The notes beneath the pieces are model-generated. The model ran no database searches, was not told where the DNA came from, and worked only from the letters and a program-made list of their open reading frames with translations. A program made the position numbers and the translations under genes. Below are positions 10,361 through 21,912 of a stretch of DNA of 62,000 nucleotides, in pieces. Each line of letters starts with the position of its first letter. The first letter of the stretch is position 1. Source of the DNA: Adiantum capillus-veneris (taxonomy: Eukaryota; Streptophyta; Polypodiopsida; Polypodiales; Pteridaceae); assembly GCA_014529385.2 (NCBI GenBank), contig CM043971.1, positions 55,041,209 through 55,103,208 of the forward strand, in the 5' to 3' direction.

Positions 10361-11882
10361 AAATATGGACTTTGCATGGGCCTTGTAAGGAATCTTAATT
10401 TTTAGGGATTAAGGCTAATGTTGTGTAGGGTTAAAGGGACAAGGGCATTCAAGAAGCTAGTTTTGAGTAGACTTTTCTAGCCTTTTTTTTAGACACATGT
10501 ACGATGTGGACCTAAGAGGTCACTTCATCTCTCTAGCTTTTGGAAAGTGAAGGAAGTAAAGGGGTATGGCCACATCAGCAAAAACGTGGGTCACTAAGAG
10601 CCAAAATTTGATTTTTTTTCAAAAAAGTTATTTTTACTTATTTTTGACTTAAAACTCCCTCCCAACATATATACACACCAAAAAATCATTTTTTGACATT
10701 TTATTTAACCTACAAACACTAAAAGTCCACTTTTTCAAAAAAAAAATCCCAAAAAAAAACCTTTGTTCTCTCCTCCTCCTTCCTCCTCTCTCCCTCTCCT
10801 CTCCCTCCCTACCCCCTTCTTTCCTCCTCCTCCCCTCTCTCTCCCTCTCCCCCCCTGCCCCCTTCTCTCCTCCCATGTTCCTCCCTCTCCCTCCCCCCTT
10901 TTTCTTTTCATTCTTTGCTTCCTCACGCAACAGCTGCCATGGTGCTCACGGACATCACAAATCGTATGCCTCCACCACCATGTACTCCGCACAACAGAAG
11001 TGTACATATTGCTTGTCCGCGGTGTTTGCACCGAAGGCTGCACGTGAGGGTGAGCAGAGGTCATCCCAAGATCGTCATACTGTCGGTGAGACGAATGTGT
11101 ATGGTTCTTCAATATCTTGGGAGGGGAGAAGTAGGCTTGTTAGGCTATTGCAATTGGTTGTGTATGGGTGCAGGTGCTTCTTTGCATTCGTGGATGCACG
11201 AATGTCAAGCTCTTCAGCTCAAAATAGTGGCATTACAAGAAACAGTGGGTGCAGGTTAGAGAGGTCAAGTGTCACCAGTTTTCCTCTAAAACAACCTTCT
11301 TTGTTACATCTTGCAGGTAGGTGCTTCAAATCCATCCTTATTAGAGGTGGGTAATCTCATCCTAATGCAAGAATGGCTCAAGGAACTGGCATAACATGAA
11401 GCTTTTACGGTGGCACAAAGCTCTCCTCAAGCAATGTGGCTCCCACTACACCAAAAATCACTATGCTAACATGGAGAGATCCCTAGTAGGACAATACAAC
11501 AGCTTTTCATCAACAGCACACCCTTTCCTAACATGAGGGCACCCCCACCAGAGATATTTTTATATGATAGGTCACCCCATGAGCATACCATGTCATGGAA
11601 TGGATGTAAGAACTATGACTGCACTACCCCTTGGAAATTGTTCACGAATGTATGTTTATCAAAGTTAATGAGAAAAGTTTGGACTTTTTTGTTTGTTGAT
11701 GTCTAAGAGAATTCTTGGTCTACCATATTTTAGATTGTTTGATAAGTTAAATAAGATTTGTAGTCATTTAAAGTGTCATTTTTTTTTTTTTTGGTAAGAT
11801 TGTACATGAGAAGACATGATAAAGTACAAGAGATCTTGACGGAATAAACCTTGATGAGATTCCCACCATGCACTTGCCTCAG
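10361..11882. other. Non-coding stretch with a long pyrimidine tract
   Basis: No gene is recognised. A CT-rich tract of about 150 bp (10766-10915) makes spurious Pro/Leu or Gly/Arg-rich open frames on both strands. At 11454 the sequence CACTACACCAAAAA resembles the terminus of a CACTA-type DNA transposon, but no matching second end or transposase is visible. Confidence 0.5.
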
Positions 11883-12306
11883 GACTAAATAACACATAGT
11901 ATGAAAGAGGGGGGGGGTAAGGGGATCGAGGGTAGAGAAGTGCGCACACGGAAATCGGAGAGGTTGCAGCCGTAGATGGGCACTTAAAAACTAAACCCGG
12001 CCACAAACTAAACCCGGCCACAAATTAAACCTGGACAACGCCTATGTTTTAATAATAAAACCCCAAAAACCCGGGCCATGGCTACAACATGTGCGCGCGG
12101 GTGGAATGGTTACCCCATGCGTCACAATCTGAGCGACAAGGCCCTGGGTTCAAATCGAGTCGCCGCTCGGGTTCCTTTTCGTGTTGACTTGCCGCGCGTC
12201 CGGGTTTAATCTGCCTCGGGCTCCCCGCATCCACTTCCGCGCCGTCGATCCCCTTAACCCCCCCCCCCCCCCCCCCCCCCCTCTTTAATGTTATGTGTCA
12301 CTTAGT
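11883..12306. repeat. Inverted-repeat element with a tRNA-like promoter pair (SINE or foldback candidate)
   Basis: The arm at 11883-11931 is inverted relative to 12244-12306. Both contain GATCCCCTTA, a C/G run and a CTCTTT-type segment. Inside, 12100-12112 resembles an RNA polymerase III A box, and GGGTTCAAATCGAGTC at 12146-12161 resembles a B box, about 45 bp apart as in tRNA genes. No cloverleaf can be folded, so it is not a tRNA gene. It may be two tRNA-derived SINE copies facing each other, or one foldback element. A 24-base poly-C run ends the right arm (12258-12281). Confidence 0.45.
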
Positions 12307-13149
12307 GTCGTGGATGCACTTGTGACACCATACCTCTCCTTGAACCCTTTGACTTCTATCGTTGTGGGGAGTCCAATGGGGGGCTATTTTCAAATTTTTA
12401 GCATAACTTTTTTTTGAAGGAAATTTTGGTTATTCTAAAGTTTATACACAGTCTAGGAGTTCATTCTGATTGTTTTTCTTCAGTTTCAAATTTTGACCAA
12501 GTGCACTCCTTGGAAGCCACTTTTGAAGGTGTTAGGGCGAGATTTTGGGAAAGTTTTGTATATAGGAAATACATTCTTTAACACAATAAAAAACAATGGT
12601 TCTTTGAGTATTTTCAGATTCCATGGTTTTAATGCTCGTTGGAGCCCGTAGATTAAGAAAAAAGTAAAAAATGTATGTTTTACATCATTTTTAAATAAAT
12701 TGTCAACTTGCACGTTGATTTTTGGAGAATGCGAGCAAGATATGATTTTTTCTCATCACATGATGGTCGAAGAACGCGATGAGATGAACAAATTCATGTG
12801 AGACAAGCCCAGACAGATTCGGAGCCGATTGAAATCTAGAGGTTGTTGAAAACAACCGAAAAGTTCAACACTTTAAAAAAAAAAAAAAACTTAACACTTG
12901 AATCATGGCCATGCATCAAAAATATGCTCACACGGTGAAGGAGGTGCTTCAAAGCTATGGAAATCAGTATAAAATGCAAGCAATAGCGTTGGAGGCTATT
13001 CAAGAAGTTGTAGAGGCTCACATCATTTCAGATGACTTTGCAATGACAAAATGATTAAGAGTTGTGTCTACTGTCTCCATAGTGATTTGGCTTTTCGGTT
13101 TATCCATGTGTTTTAAGTTAAGTGGTTCTGGCCATGAAGAGTTAAATTT
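12307..13149. other. Non-coding stretch, nothing recognised
   Basis: AT-rich sequence with short open frames only. No repeat, LTR or protein similarity is recognised. Confidence 0.5.
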
Positions 13150-13350
13150 AAATCAAATATTAACATTTTTGCCATCATAAGGGGCAAACAAAGCTAGAAA
13201 ATGCAAAAAAAAGGGTGGCCACAAGGGCGCGCAGATGGCCCATCCAGCAGTTTTCGATGGCTCATCTGCGCGCCCTTGTGGCCACCCTTTTTTTTGCATT
13301 TTCTAGCTTTGTTGGCCCCTTAGGATAGCAAAAATGTTAATAGCTGATGA
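13150..13350. repeat. Long hairpin 1 (about 88-bp arms)
   Basis: The arms 13201-13237 and 13263-13299 are perfect reverse complements over 37 bp, around a 25-base loop that can itself pair. The complementarity continues outward with only about five mismatches, from 13150 on the left to 13350 on the right. The core reads GGGTGGCCACAAGGGCGCGC. No coding function is seen. Confidence 0.9.
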
Positions 13351-13524
13351 AACCAGATGTTTATGTAGCATGAGACTAGATTTTTATATTGTCCAATGTG
13401 ATTTAGCTTGTTGGTGCAGGGAACTAGTAAGTTGAGTTGAAGAAAGGCATAATGTGCTTGAAAAGTTAAATTTTACATTCATCTCACCTTTTCCAAGGTC
13501 CTGGAGTGAAACAATAGCCTAATT

Positions 13525-13622
13525 ATGCAAAAAAAAGGTGGCCACAAGGGCGCGCATATGGTCCATCCAACAGTTTTGGATGGCTCACCTGCGCACCCTT
13601 GTGGCCACCCTTTTTTTTGCAT
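13525..13622. repeat. Long hairpin 2
   Basis: A second copy of the hairpin core lies 324 bp after the first. Its arms (13525-13560 and 13585-13622) pair with a few mismatches. The sequence between hairpins 1 and 2 is repeated between hairpins 2 and 3, so the block is a tandem array of about 324 bp. Confidence 0.88.
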
Positions 13623-13847
13623 TATATGGCCTTGTCTGCCCCTTATAATAGCAAGAATGTTAATATTTGATGAAACCAGATGTTTATGTAGCATGAGACT
13701 AGATTTTTATACTGTCCAATGTGATTTGCCCTTTTGGTGCAGGGAACTAGTAAGTTGAGTTGAAGGAAGGCATAATGTGCTTGAAAAGTTCAATTTTAGG
13801 TTCATCTCATCTTTTCCAGGGTCCTGGAGTGTAGCAATAGCCTAATT

Positions 13848-13944
13848 ATGCAAAAAAAGGGTGGCCACAAGGGCCCACATATGGCCCATCCAACAGTTTT
13901 GGATGGCTCACTACGCGCCCTTGTGACCACCCCTTTTTTTGCAT
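13848..13944. repeat. Long hairpin 3
   Basis: The third copy lies 323 bp after the second. It is the most diverged in the arms (CCCACATATG on the left, CACTACGCGC on the right), but the GTGGCCACAAGGG core is kept on the left and the loop CCAACAGTTTTGGATGG equals that of hairpin 2. Confidence 0.85.
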
Positions 13945-15130
13945 TATATGGCCTTGTGTGCACCCCAAGATACCAATTTTTTTTTAGATTAAGTGAAAGC
14001 AAATCTTTATGCAACATGACAGTACAAATTCCACTTCTTTTCACTCATATGTAATTAGAGCTCCCCCCCCCCCCCCCCCCCGCCTCCCCCCCCTTTCTTT
14101 GTGTTCAAAGGTCCGGAGCATTCACTATGTAAAATTTTCCTATATCACATGCGTTCACTAGAATGGATTAAAAGTACCCCTTATAGGCCTTATCTACACA
14201 TGTTTTTGCAACTTTACAAGAATATAACATCCCTTATGTTGAACACATGTGCTATGTTACATATACTTTAGTGAACTCCCCATGTCAACGGCCTCACAAA
14301 TCCTGTGCACTAAACATTAAACACTAGAAATCGACCAAACAAGGAGCCAATTTTTACTTCCTTGTGTCTACCAAGTGTTCTTGGGAATGTTTTGGTTAAG
14401 CCATTTCTTTGGTATTTGAAACCACATGTGACCCCTATTGTTATAGTATCCAACCAAAGGTTTCTTGATTGGAAGTTTACATAGGCTCGAGTGGTACATA
14501 TCTTATATGTTAACAATGCATGTATCTATAATTTATGTTTAGACTTTCTCTATCCAAATGAGCTACATGGTAAAAATAAAATCCGTAATTAACAGTTAAG
14601 TTCACAAGGTGATAGCTATTGGTATCATCTTTAGCAATACCAAAGAAATAGCTACCAATAGCTAATGAATAGGGATATTTAAGAAGATTTCATACCAAAA
14701 AGTTGGAAACTCAAAGGCTTTACAATATATGTATGATGAAACAAGAATCAATAATAAGTCACCCCTATAGATAGACACCTCCATCTCAAGTGATCATTTC
14801 TCTAATCAAGCTTGGCATATGCATAGTATGGAAGCAATAACATGTTGGAAAGCAAGAGTTTAGCTTTCTTAACTTGTGAAACATTGCTAATGATATATAT
14901 TCAACATCCCCAAATGAGGACATCTTGACAAAGTTTATGATCCACTTTAATAAGAATAACCATTAATGATTAAACTGAAATCAAAATATTGCTTGAATTT
15001 CTCCAAGGTGAAGTGATTAAGACTTGCGACTTGAATCATCGTACAGGCAAATCAAAATATCCATAAAAGTAAACAATATTTCTTAGATCTGTATGAAACT
15101 TCAGTAATCTAAATTAAATACTCTCACTCA
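13945..15130. other. Non-coding stretch with a poly-C tract
   Basis: A run of 19 C lies at 14063-14081. Otherwise the sequence is AT-rich with no recognisable gene. Confidence 0.5.
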
Positions 15131-15250
15131 ATGCGACACCATTTAACAAAAAAACATATTTATATTGCATTTATAAAGGAATCCAGCCTCATGCGACACC
15201 ATTTAACAAAAAAACATATTTATATTGCATTTATAAAGGAATCCAGCCTC
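15131..15250. repeat. Exact 60-bp tandem duplication
   Basis: The unit starting ATGCGACACC and ending CCAGCCTC occurs at 15131-15190 and again, base for base, at 15191-15250. It looks like a very recent duplication, or it could be an assembly artefact. Confidence 0.9.
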
Positions 15251-16549
15251 ATGAAAAATAATTACAAATGGAGACAATGTTGTTGCTATTAGGCTTCTCT
15301 TACAAGTATTTTTCTTCCTCACCTAGAGATTCATATACACTTGAGTAGTTGTGTGTCTATGACACTAGGGAAGATAGTAGTACTATATGGATGGCTTCTA
15401 TGAGAGCTCCTAGAGAGTCCCTATTGGTTCAAGGTTCTAAAAAACACCTACTATTCTTATCAAAATCTTTTAACATGGTAGTGAAAGGTTCCTCAAGGAA
15501 CAAAAATAGAGTGATTTCCATCTCTGCACATGGTTGCTTGCTCATGTCCTCTTAAAACAAGTTGAATCTGTAAGTAAACAAAAGATTATGTGAGCACAAA
15601 GTTATAAAGTACAAAATAATATCATTCCAATTATCTAATGACAATTATACGAAGAATAATTTACAAGAAAAATCTTTGACGACTCTCCATAGATAACACA
15701 ACTTACTTACATTGTGAAACTCAAATCACATGCTATACAACTATAGATGGCGCACCAAAGCCATCAACAAAATAGCACCACCCAGTGTTATGAGGTGTGA
15801 AGCCTAAACACTGAAAGCCATAAAGAGGTTAATTCTCTTCAGCATGATAAACTTAAAGATGGAGATGATGTTAAGCTCTGAATGTAAGCTACAAGGGTAG
15901 TTTTCTTACCATTCTATCTTTATGTTGGAGATGAACCCTTGCAATGCCCACGCGATATTCACACATCCTATTGTTGTGGTATGCAACTCATGTGAGCTCA
16001 TACTTTTTCCACCTTCGGGAGTAGAGGTTTCCATATAGTGTGAGTGAATGAAAGTAGAAGGAGTAGAATCTTGTTTCATGTTGTAATGGAGGTGAGAGAA
16101 GGGAAAGGAGCTAGCTTGGTGTGAAACTATGTGGTGGGCAAGGGGAAGAGATGCAGGAGGAGCTTGCTTGGTGCTACAATGGAGGTGGGAGAAAGCTAGC
16201 AAAGAGATAATGATGGACTATAGGGGGTGCATGTGGTTGTTGTAGCAATGGAGAGCTTGGAAAAGGGTTTGTAGAGAGAGAAAAACATTTTTTAGCTATA
16301 GAATAGGTTTGGAAAGACTTTGGAGGGTGAAAATGATGTTTTGATTTGTTTTATTTTTTAATCATTTTTTTGGATTTTTTAGTGCACGTTTTTAACTTTT
16401 GAAGGTCAAAATTACTTTTTGACCATGAAATAGGTTTGGGGACCTTTTAAGGAGGGAAAACTTGAAATTTGAAATTTTTTGAAAATTTGAAAGTTTTAGT
16501 GTATTTTTAAATCCGGGCCAAAAAGTGGGGAAAAGAGGTCAAAGTGGTC

Positions 16550-16580
<31 letters not shown>

Positions 16581-16984
16581 CCCCTAGCCACCTCCCTTAC
16601 CTTCTCACTAGGTAAGAGGCAATTAAGAGGTGTAAGGCTACCTTGTCCCCCTACTTTTTTGAGGGTATAGATTGTGTCCACCACCCTCTTCCTATTGGCT
16701 GACCTCTAATTAACCTTAATCCCAAAGGGCCCCTAGAGGGTTCATATTTTTCCTAATGATTAGTTCTATTAATTGTCCATAGTAGAGTGGCAAGCTCTAC
16801 TTGGTGTTTGGAAGACGTCGTCTCCACAAACATGATTCTAATCATGCATACTACTTAACATTTGTGTACAATAAAGAAAAAGAGAGTCTTATAAGACAAA
16901 GCCTTTGTTCATTTTAAACATTTGTACATTTTCTTACTCTACGGAAACATTGTAAGCATTGACAAGGTTTAGGTTATCCTTTAA
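15251..16984. other. Non-coding stretch with a poly-C tract
   Basis: No gene is recognised. A run of 27 C lies at 16549-16575. The last part, about 16800-16984, may be the degraded tail of the Gypsy-A pol gene and its 3' flank in minus orientation, but similarity cannot be claimed firmly. Confidence 0.45.
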
Positions 16985-17119
16985 TTGTATGCCTTACATC
17001 CATCTAGCATCTTCAAAAGGATAATTCTTAAACTTAATAAGATACCGTCGGATAGTCTTACCGCCTCTTAATACCTTGTCTTCATGTTGGAGAATGGACT
17101 CGGGCTGCAGCACCTCTTC
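16985..17119 (-). pseudogene. Chromodomain at the integrase C-terminus (A-minus)
   Basis: Minus-strand translation past the TAG at 17120-17122 reads PESIL, then LRGGKTIRRYLIKFKNY, then EDARWM. This is the pattern of the chromodomain that defines chromoviruses and that can direct insertion to chromatin marks. A stop directly follows. This makes Gypsy-A a chromovirus. Confidence 0.82.
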
Positions 17120-18230
17120 TTAGTCCTCGATCTTTGGTGGGTCTTCAATAGTTGGTTCTTGGGGTGACTCTCCTTTGTAAGGCTTTAGTAGGCTCACATG
17201 GAAAGCATTGTGTATGTGCCAATGGCTGGGCAACTTGAGTTGATAGGTCATCTCATTGATTGGCCGAAGAATTTGGAAGGGACCATAGTACCTTTTGCCT
17301 AACTTAGCATAGTACTTTTGGTGTCCCGTAGGATTCTTGCCCGTTGTGTGCCTTAATCGAGCCTTGGGAAATTTAAGCAAGACCCAATCATTTTCTTTAT
17401 AGACTTGGCTCTTTTGTGCTTATCAGCAACAGCCTTTTGCCTTTGCTGTGAGATAGAGATAGAATCCTTAATCTTTTGGAAAGATTCTTGTAGGTCTTGG
17501 CTATACTCATCTGCAGCAAAGATCTTCCCATGTACCTTAAGTAGCAAGGGACTTTTAGATCTTCCCTCAATCACCTAGAAAGGTGCTTTTCCCGTGGAGG
17601 TATGTACGGTATTATTGTCAGCATACTCCACTAATGGTAAGTACTTCTCCCATTGAGACCTTTGATCTACTTCCATTACATAGGCTTTTAGTAGATCAAG
17701 AATTGTTATGTTAGCTATTTCACTTTGGCCATCCGTTTGCGGGTGATAGGTCGAAGGTTTAGCCTTGTCCCTAAATTCTCAAAGAGACCCTTCCAAAAAT
17801 TACTGGTCATTCTAGGATCTCTATCTTACACTATGGACATTGGCAAGCCATGGTACTTGAAGATTTGTGATATGAAGAGGGTTGCCATTTGATGGGCTTT
17901 GATAGTCTTTTTTACATGTATAAAATGAGCTTGTTTACTGAACCTGTCTATTATCGTCCATATTCTTGTATTTCCATGGATAGACTTAGGCAATCCAAAG
18001 ATAAAATCCATGGATATGCTCTCCCATGGTGAATTAGGGATTGGCAAAGGTTGAAGCAATCCAGGTTGCTTTCCTCTATCAAGCTTCATCTTTTTGCATA
18101 CCACACATTTAGAAACATACTCTTGTATGTTTGCTTTCATGGTGGGCCAATAGAAATATGTTTCAATCCCTTTTAGGGTAGATTGAATCCCTCTATTCCC
18201 TACATAAGGATGAACATGAGATTCATACAT
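17120..18230 (-). pseudogene. Gypsy-A integrase (A-minus)
   Basis: The zinc-binding region is near 18225-18110, with CVVCKKMK. The second histidine position reads GNRGI where related elements have GHRGI. The core contains MDFIFGLP, carrying the first catalytic aspartate. A stop at 17826-17828 comes just before the DRDPRM motif of the second aspartate, and a frameshift follows. The C-terminal part resumes at 17574-17353 and 17380-17120 (GKRYYGPFQIL). Integrase would insert the DNA copy into the genome. Confidence 0.88.
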
Positions 18231-18373
18231 TACTTTCTCACGTAATGAGTTAGTAACGCATAGTCTATTGCCATAGAGAAGATAACCATCTTGTAAGGTA
18301 AATGGTTCCTCTTTCTTACCTAGTGCAAGGGCTGAAATCCCATCTCTAAAATCGAGATCAATAGCATACTCAT

Positions 18374-19404
18374 CTATCGTAGAAGATAGATATTGTGAGT
18401 TGCTATGGAAACTGCATTCACTCTCGGCCGTCTTGAGAGTGCATCGGCTACTTGATTATGCTTGCCAGCAATGTGAGCAATATGAATATGAAATTGCGAA
18501 AGAAAATTTGCCCACCTCATTTGTTTGTCGGAGAGCTTGGTTTGTGTCTTGAAGTACTTAAGGCTTTGGTGATCCATTCGTAGAATGAAAGGAGTCCCCA
18601 ATAAATAGTGCTTCCATGAGTCTAAGGCATGTAGAACTGCGAGGAGTTCCTTTTCATATATGCCTAGAGCTTGCTCAACAGGGTCGAGCCTTCGACTTTC
18701 ATAGGCTATGGCGTGCCCTTCTTGGAGCAAAACAGCTCCAAGGCAATCACCACAAGCATCACATTGGACCTCAAATGGCTTTGAGAGATCCGGCAGTGCA
18801 AGCACAGGTTGAGAGATAAGCTTTTCTTTAAGCTTTTCAAAAGACATGACAATGTCTTTTGTAATGACCAAACGTAGTGCGAAATGCGGTATTTACAATG
18901 TCTTGATCAACTATCCTTATTTGATGGTAGCCACTTTTTAGGTCAATCCTACTAAAGTAGGTCGACCCTTGTAGCTTATCAAATAGGTCTTCGACCCGTG
19001 GAATGGGAAACCTATTCTTGATAGTGATCCCATTTAGTGCTCTATAGTCAACACACAGTGCCATCTTTCTTTTGCACTAATAACACAGGTGAGCAAAATG
19101 GAGATGAGCTAGGCCTAACCATGCCCTTCTCAACTAACTCATGCACTTGCCGCATAATCTCCTCTTGTTGAGCTTGAGAAACTCTATAAGGAGGTTTATT
19201 AGGCAGTGAAATTCCTGGAAGAAGTTCAATTGCATGGTCATCATTGCCTCGTTTAAAAGGTAATTCACAAGGGATGTCAACAGTAAAGATATCTTGAAAT
19301 CCCTTGAGAAAATTGGATAACTCTAATTCTTTGTGATTTTTTATATTTTCTTTTGCTAAAGCATTAGGTTCATTTTGAGAATCTTCAACAAAAATCATGT
19401 ACAC
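18374..19404 (-). pseudogene. Gypsy-A reverse transcriptase and RNase H with a catalytic deletion (A-minus)
   Basis: The N-terminal part (19404-19048) reads [21 protein letters not shown]. After a small frameshift 19064-18837 continues with CVDYRALNG and [12 protein letters not shown]. At about 18870 the sequence jumps from TTFGHY directly to the RNase H side. The palm region with the FDD catalytic box is therefore absent; A3 keeps it near 23440. RNase H (18800-18420) is well preserved, with DACGDCLGA, YEKELLAVLHAL, MDHQSLKYF and NQVADALSRRP. Confidence 0.9.
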
Positions 19405-19418
19405 GGAAATAGAGCTCT

Positions 19419-19830
19419 TTATTGACTTATTGAAAGCTTGTGTATGTACAATGGGTATGGTGTTACCCCCATCTCCTTAGCATCTATGTACATATCTTTT
19501 TCCCTGAACCTAAAGTAGATTCTCCTTTCAGGGAATTTAACATTGGTAGCCATGGGATCAAACCATGGTGCCCCTAGGATTACATCCTTGTGCTTGAGAG
19601 GAGAGATAAACAAGTCCTCTTTGTCCACATAGCTTTGGACATGGAGCCTCAATTTCCCAATTAAGGGAGTGACTGAAGCTTCTTGCCCCTTGAAAGCACC
19701 ATCTGCGGGTATGACATCTCCCATCTCATAGGCTTGGATGCCTAGCTTGGTGTCCAACTATGTGGATATGAAATTGTGAGTAGAACCAGGGTCAAAGAGA
19801 ATAAAGGAATCATGTTCTCTTACCTTTCCC
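19419..19830 (-). pseudogene. Gypsy-A aspartic protease (A-minus)
   Basis: The active-site region FDPGSTHNFIST lies at about 19758-19795. The next frame (19757-19419) continues with KLGIQAYEMGD and VILGAPWFDPM, as in A1 and A3. A stop codon separates the two at about 19758. The protease would mature the polyprotein. Confidence 0.82.
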
Positions 19831-21502
19831 CAAGCATGGCATAGAGGAGATCCTTTGTGGTGAGCTTCCTCTTCTTGGATTTCGACCAAGGTAGCTCTAG
19901 GATTTCCCCAAGCATGGCATAGAGGAGATCCTTTGTGGTGAGCTTCCTCTTCTTGGTTTTTGACCAAGGTAGCTCTAGGAGGCTCATGGTGGGTGTTCGT
20001 TTGGGGGCAAGCATAGTACACATGCCCTTGCTCACTGCATTTGAAACAACGGTTATCCTTGCAATAACGCTCAAGTTGTTTAGGAGAGAGTTTGTTTTTG
20101 CCTTTGTAGACTCCCTTCTCCTTAGCTTTGTTGTTATTGGAATTGCCCTTAGGAGACTTTTGGACATTGTCCTTCCCCTTAGGCTCATTAGAATCTTTGT
20201 TTTCTATGGGCTTAAGATTTCTCTTAGCCCCTGTTTGGAAATTGATTTGTGAAGCCACCATAGTATGGTGTATGACCGCAGATATGGTGTGTGGCCTTTG
20301 GGAGTTGACATACTCCACCATTTCTTCAGTTAAGCCCGAACAAAATTGTTGTTTTTGCTCTCCAAAATCCATCTTTTTGAAGGCAGTGGCTTTGAGATGT
20401 AAGTCCCAAAACTTCTCTACATATTTATGAATGGATTCGTAGGAGAGAGCTTCAAGCTTTGCCATTCAGTGAGTACTTTTTCTTTGGCATCGGTGACCAA
20501 AAACTGCTTCATAATGGAAGCTCTTAAAGCTTTCCATGTTTGTGGAGCTTCACCATTGGCCCATAGGCTAGACCACCATTGCCTGGCGGACTTTTGAAAG
20601 TGCATAGCTACATGGTGTAGCTTAGAGGACTCCATGAAGCCCTCATCTCCAAACGCCGCATCGAGTTGTTGGATGAAATCCAAGACTTTGTCCGTAGCAC
20701 CAAAGATGCCATCGTAGGTAAGCAAAGAGATGCTCTTTCCTCCCTCTTTGAACTTCTTGAGCTTGGACGACCTCTTCCATGCGGCATAGGATTTCCTATG
20801 GCCTCTTCTTTTTGATGGTTCAAAAGTTTCACCATTGCTTTCTTCAGAAGATGAAGAATTTGAGGAAGATGGAGTAGAGGGTGACCTCTTTCTTGTCTTT
20901 TTCTTGCCTTGTTCCTCCTTGTCTGCACCATCACTTTCTTCATAAGAGGAAGAGGATGAAGAAAATGGAGAAGAGGGTGACCTCTTTCTCGCCTTTTTCT
21001 TCTCTTGTTTTCTGTCATCCCTCTTTGAATTATGGTGTGGAGAAGTGTGCAATGGTCTTCTCTGTTTAGGAGGTGATAGAGAGGGTTTTGCCTGCCATCT
21101 TCGTGGAGCCATCTCCATCGAGGTGGCAGGAGACTCACTTCTTTCTCGTTCCTTTGGTGGGGGCTCTTGATTTCTTCTTTGGGAAGGAGATGCTTCATCA
21201 AGAAGCATATTTTTGAGCCCTTCGTATGGATCCTCTTCTTCTTCCAGAATCGGAGAGAGGCCTCTTTTGGGAGTCTCGCAAGGAGGCTTCCTAGGTACTC
21301 TCTCGTCATGGTGGGGAGTTTGGAGAATCCCATGAGCATGAAGTTGCCGTTGCACTTCACTTTGGAGGGATGGATTGCCCATGGCTTGTTGAAGCCTATA
21401 AAAAAGGTAGCTAACAAGCATAGGGGCATCATTAGTAGCATGCTCATTAGCAAAATCAAAGCTATCAACATTAATTTCACTCTCTTTACTATTGTCAGTC
21501 AT
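19758..21502 (-). pseudogene. Gypsy-A gag, nearly complete (A-minus)
   Basis: The first frame, 21502-20417, gives 361 residues. The N-terminus MTDNSKESEIN is shared with A4. Residues about 150-235 are rich in Ser, Lys and Arg, with two tandem RKRSPSxP blocks each followed by a serine run. The gag core follows (LTYDGIFGATDKVLDFIQQ, then ARQWWSSL). A frameshift near 20450 moves the frame to 20465-19758, which holds the CCHC zinc knuckle CFKCSEQGHVYYAC. A 26-residue segment is duplicated in frame just before protease. Gag would form the particle and bind RNA through the knuckle. Confidence 0.9.
19825..19980 (-). repeat. 78-bp in-frame tandem duplication at the gag/protease junction
   Basis: Two copies, 19825-19902 and 19903-19980, encode the repeated peptide PRATLV(E/K)xQEEEAHHKG. 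The length is a multiple of three, so the frame is kept. A1 and A3 have one copy. Confidence 0.9.
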
Positions 21503-21893
21503 TCTAACAACTTTCAGCTGTAAACTTTTTTAGGTGTACTTTGGCACTTCAATCCCTAATTGCTACTCCTCTTTACCCCTTAGAAAAGCACTCAAGCTAT
21601 TGTACCCGTGGCATGAATATCATTAATTGCAAGGAATAGAAGAGAGGGTCTTTCAACACCAAAATAGCACCGGCTCCTATCAAGCTTCTAATAGCTCAAT
21701 AGTAGCCGTAGGCAAGCCTCGTATGACGCCACTATTAAGACCATAGCTCTCAACAGCGATGCCCCGTTATCTGTACAAAGGCATGCACACTGCAAGGTTG
21801 AAAAATCCCTATTCTACTTACTCAATTGCAATTAATAATACCAACCATTTACAGTAGCTTGAGGAACTCCCTTCTTGAGCAAGAAAAGAGAAA

Positions 21894-21911
21894 CCTTCTG
21901 CTCGGATACCA
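21894..21911 (-). other. Primer-binding site of A-minus
   Basis: Minus-strand sense TGGTATCCGAGCAG, one or two bases off TGGTATCAGAGC, complementary to initiator-methionine tRNA. Confidence 0.75.
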
Positions 21912-21912
21912 A

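Noticed and set aside
10649-11112. Gly/Arg- or Pro-rich proteins on both strands
   Set aside because: They are translations of a CT-rich tract; no domain or start context.
12086-12165. A tRNA gene
   Set aside because: A and B box-like sequences are present, but no acceptor stem or anticodon arm can be folded; it looks like a SINE head.
15349-15555. A small secreted or regulatory protein
   Set aside because: 68 residues with no known motif and no homologue recognised.
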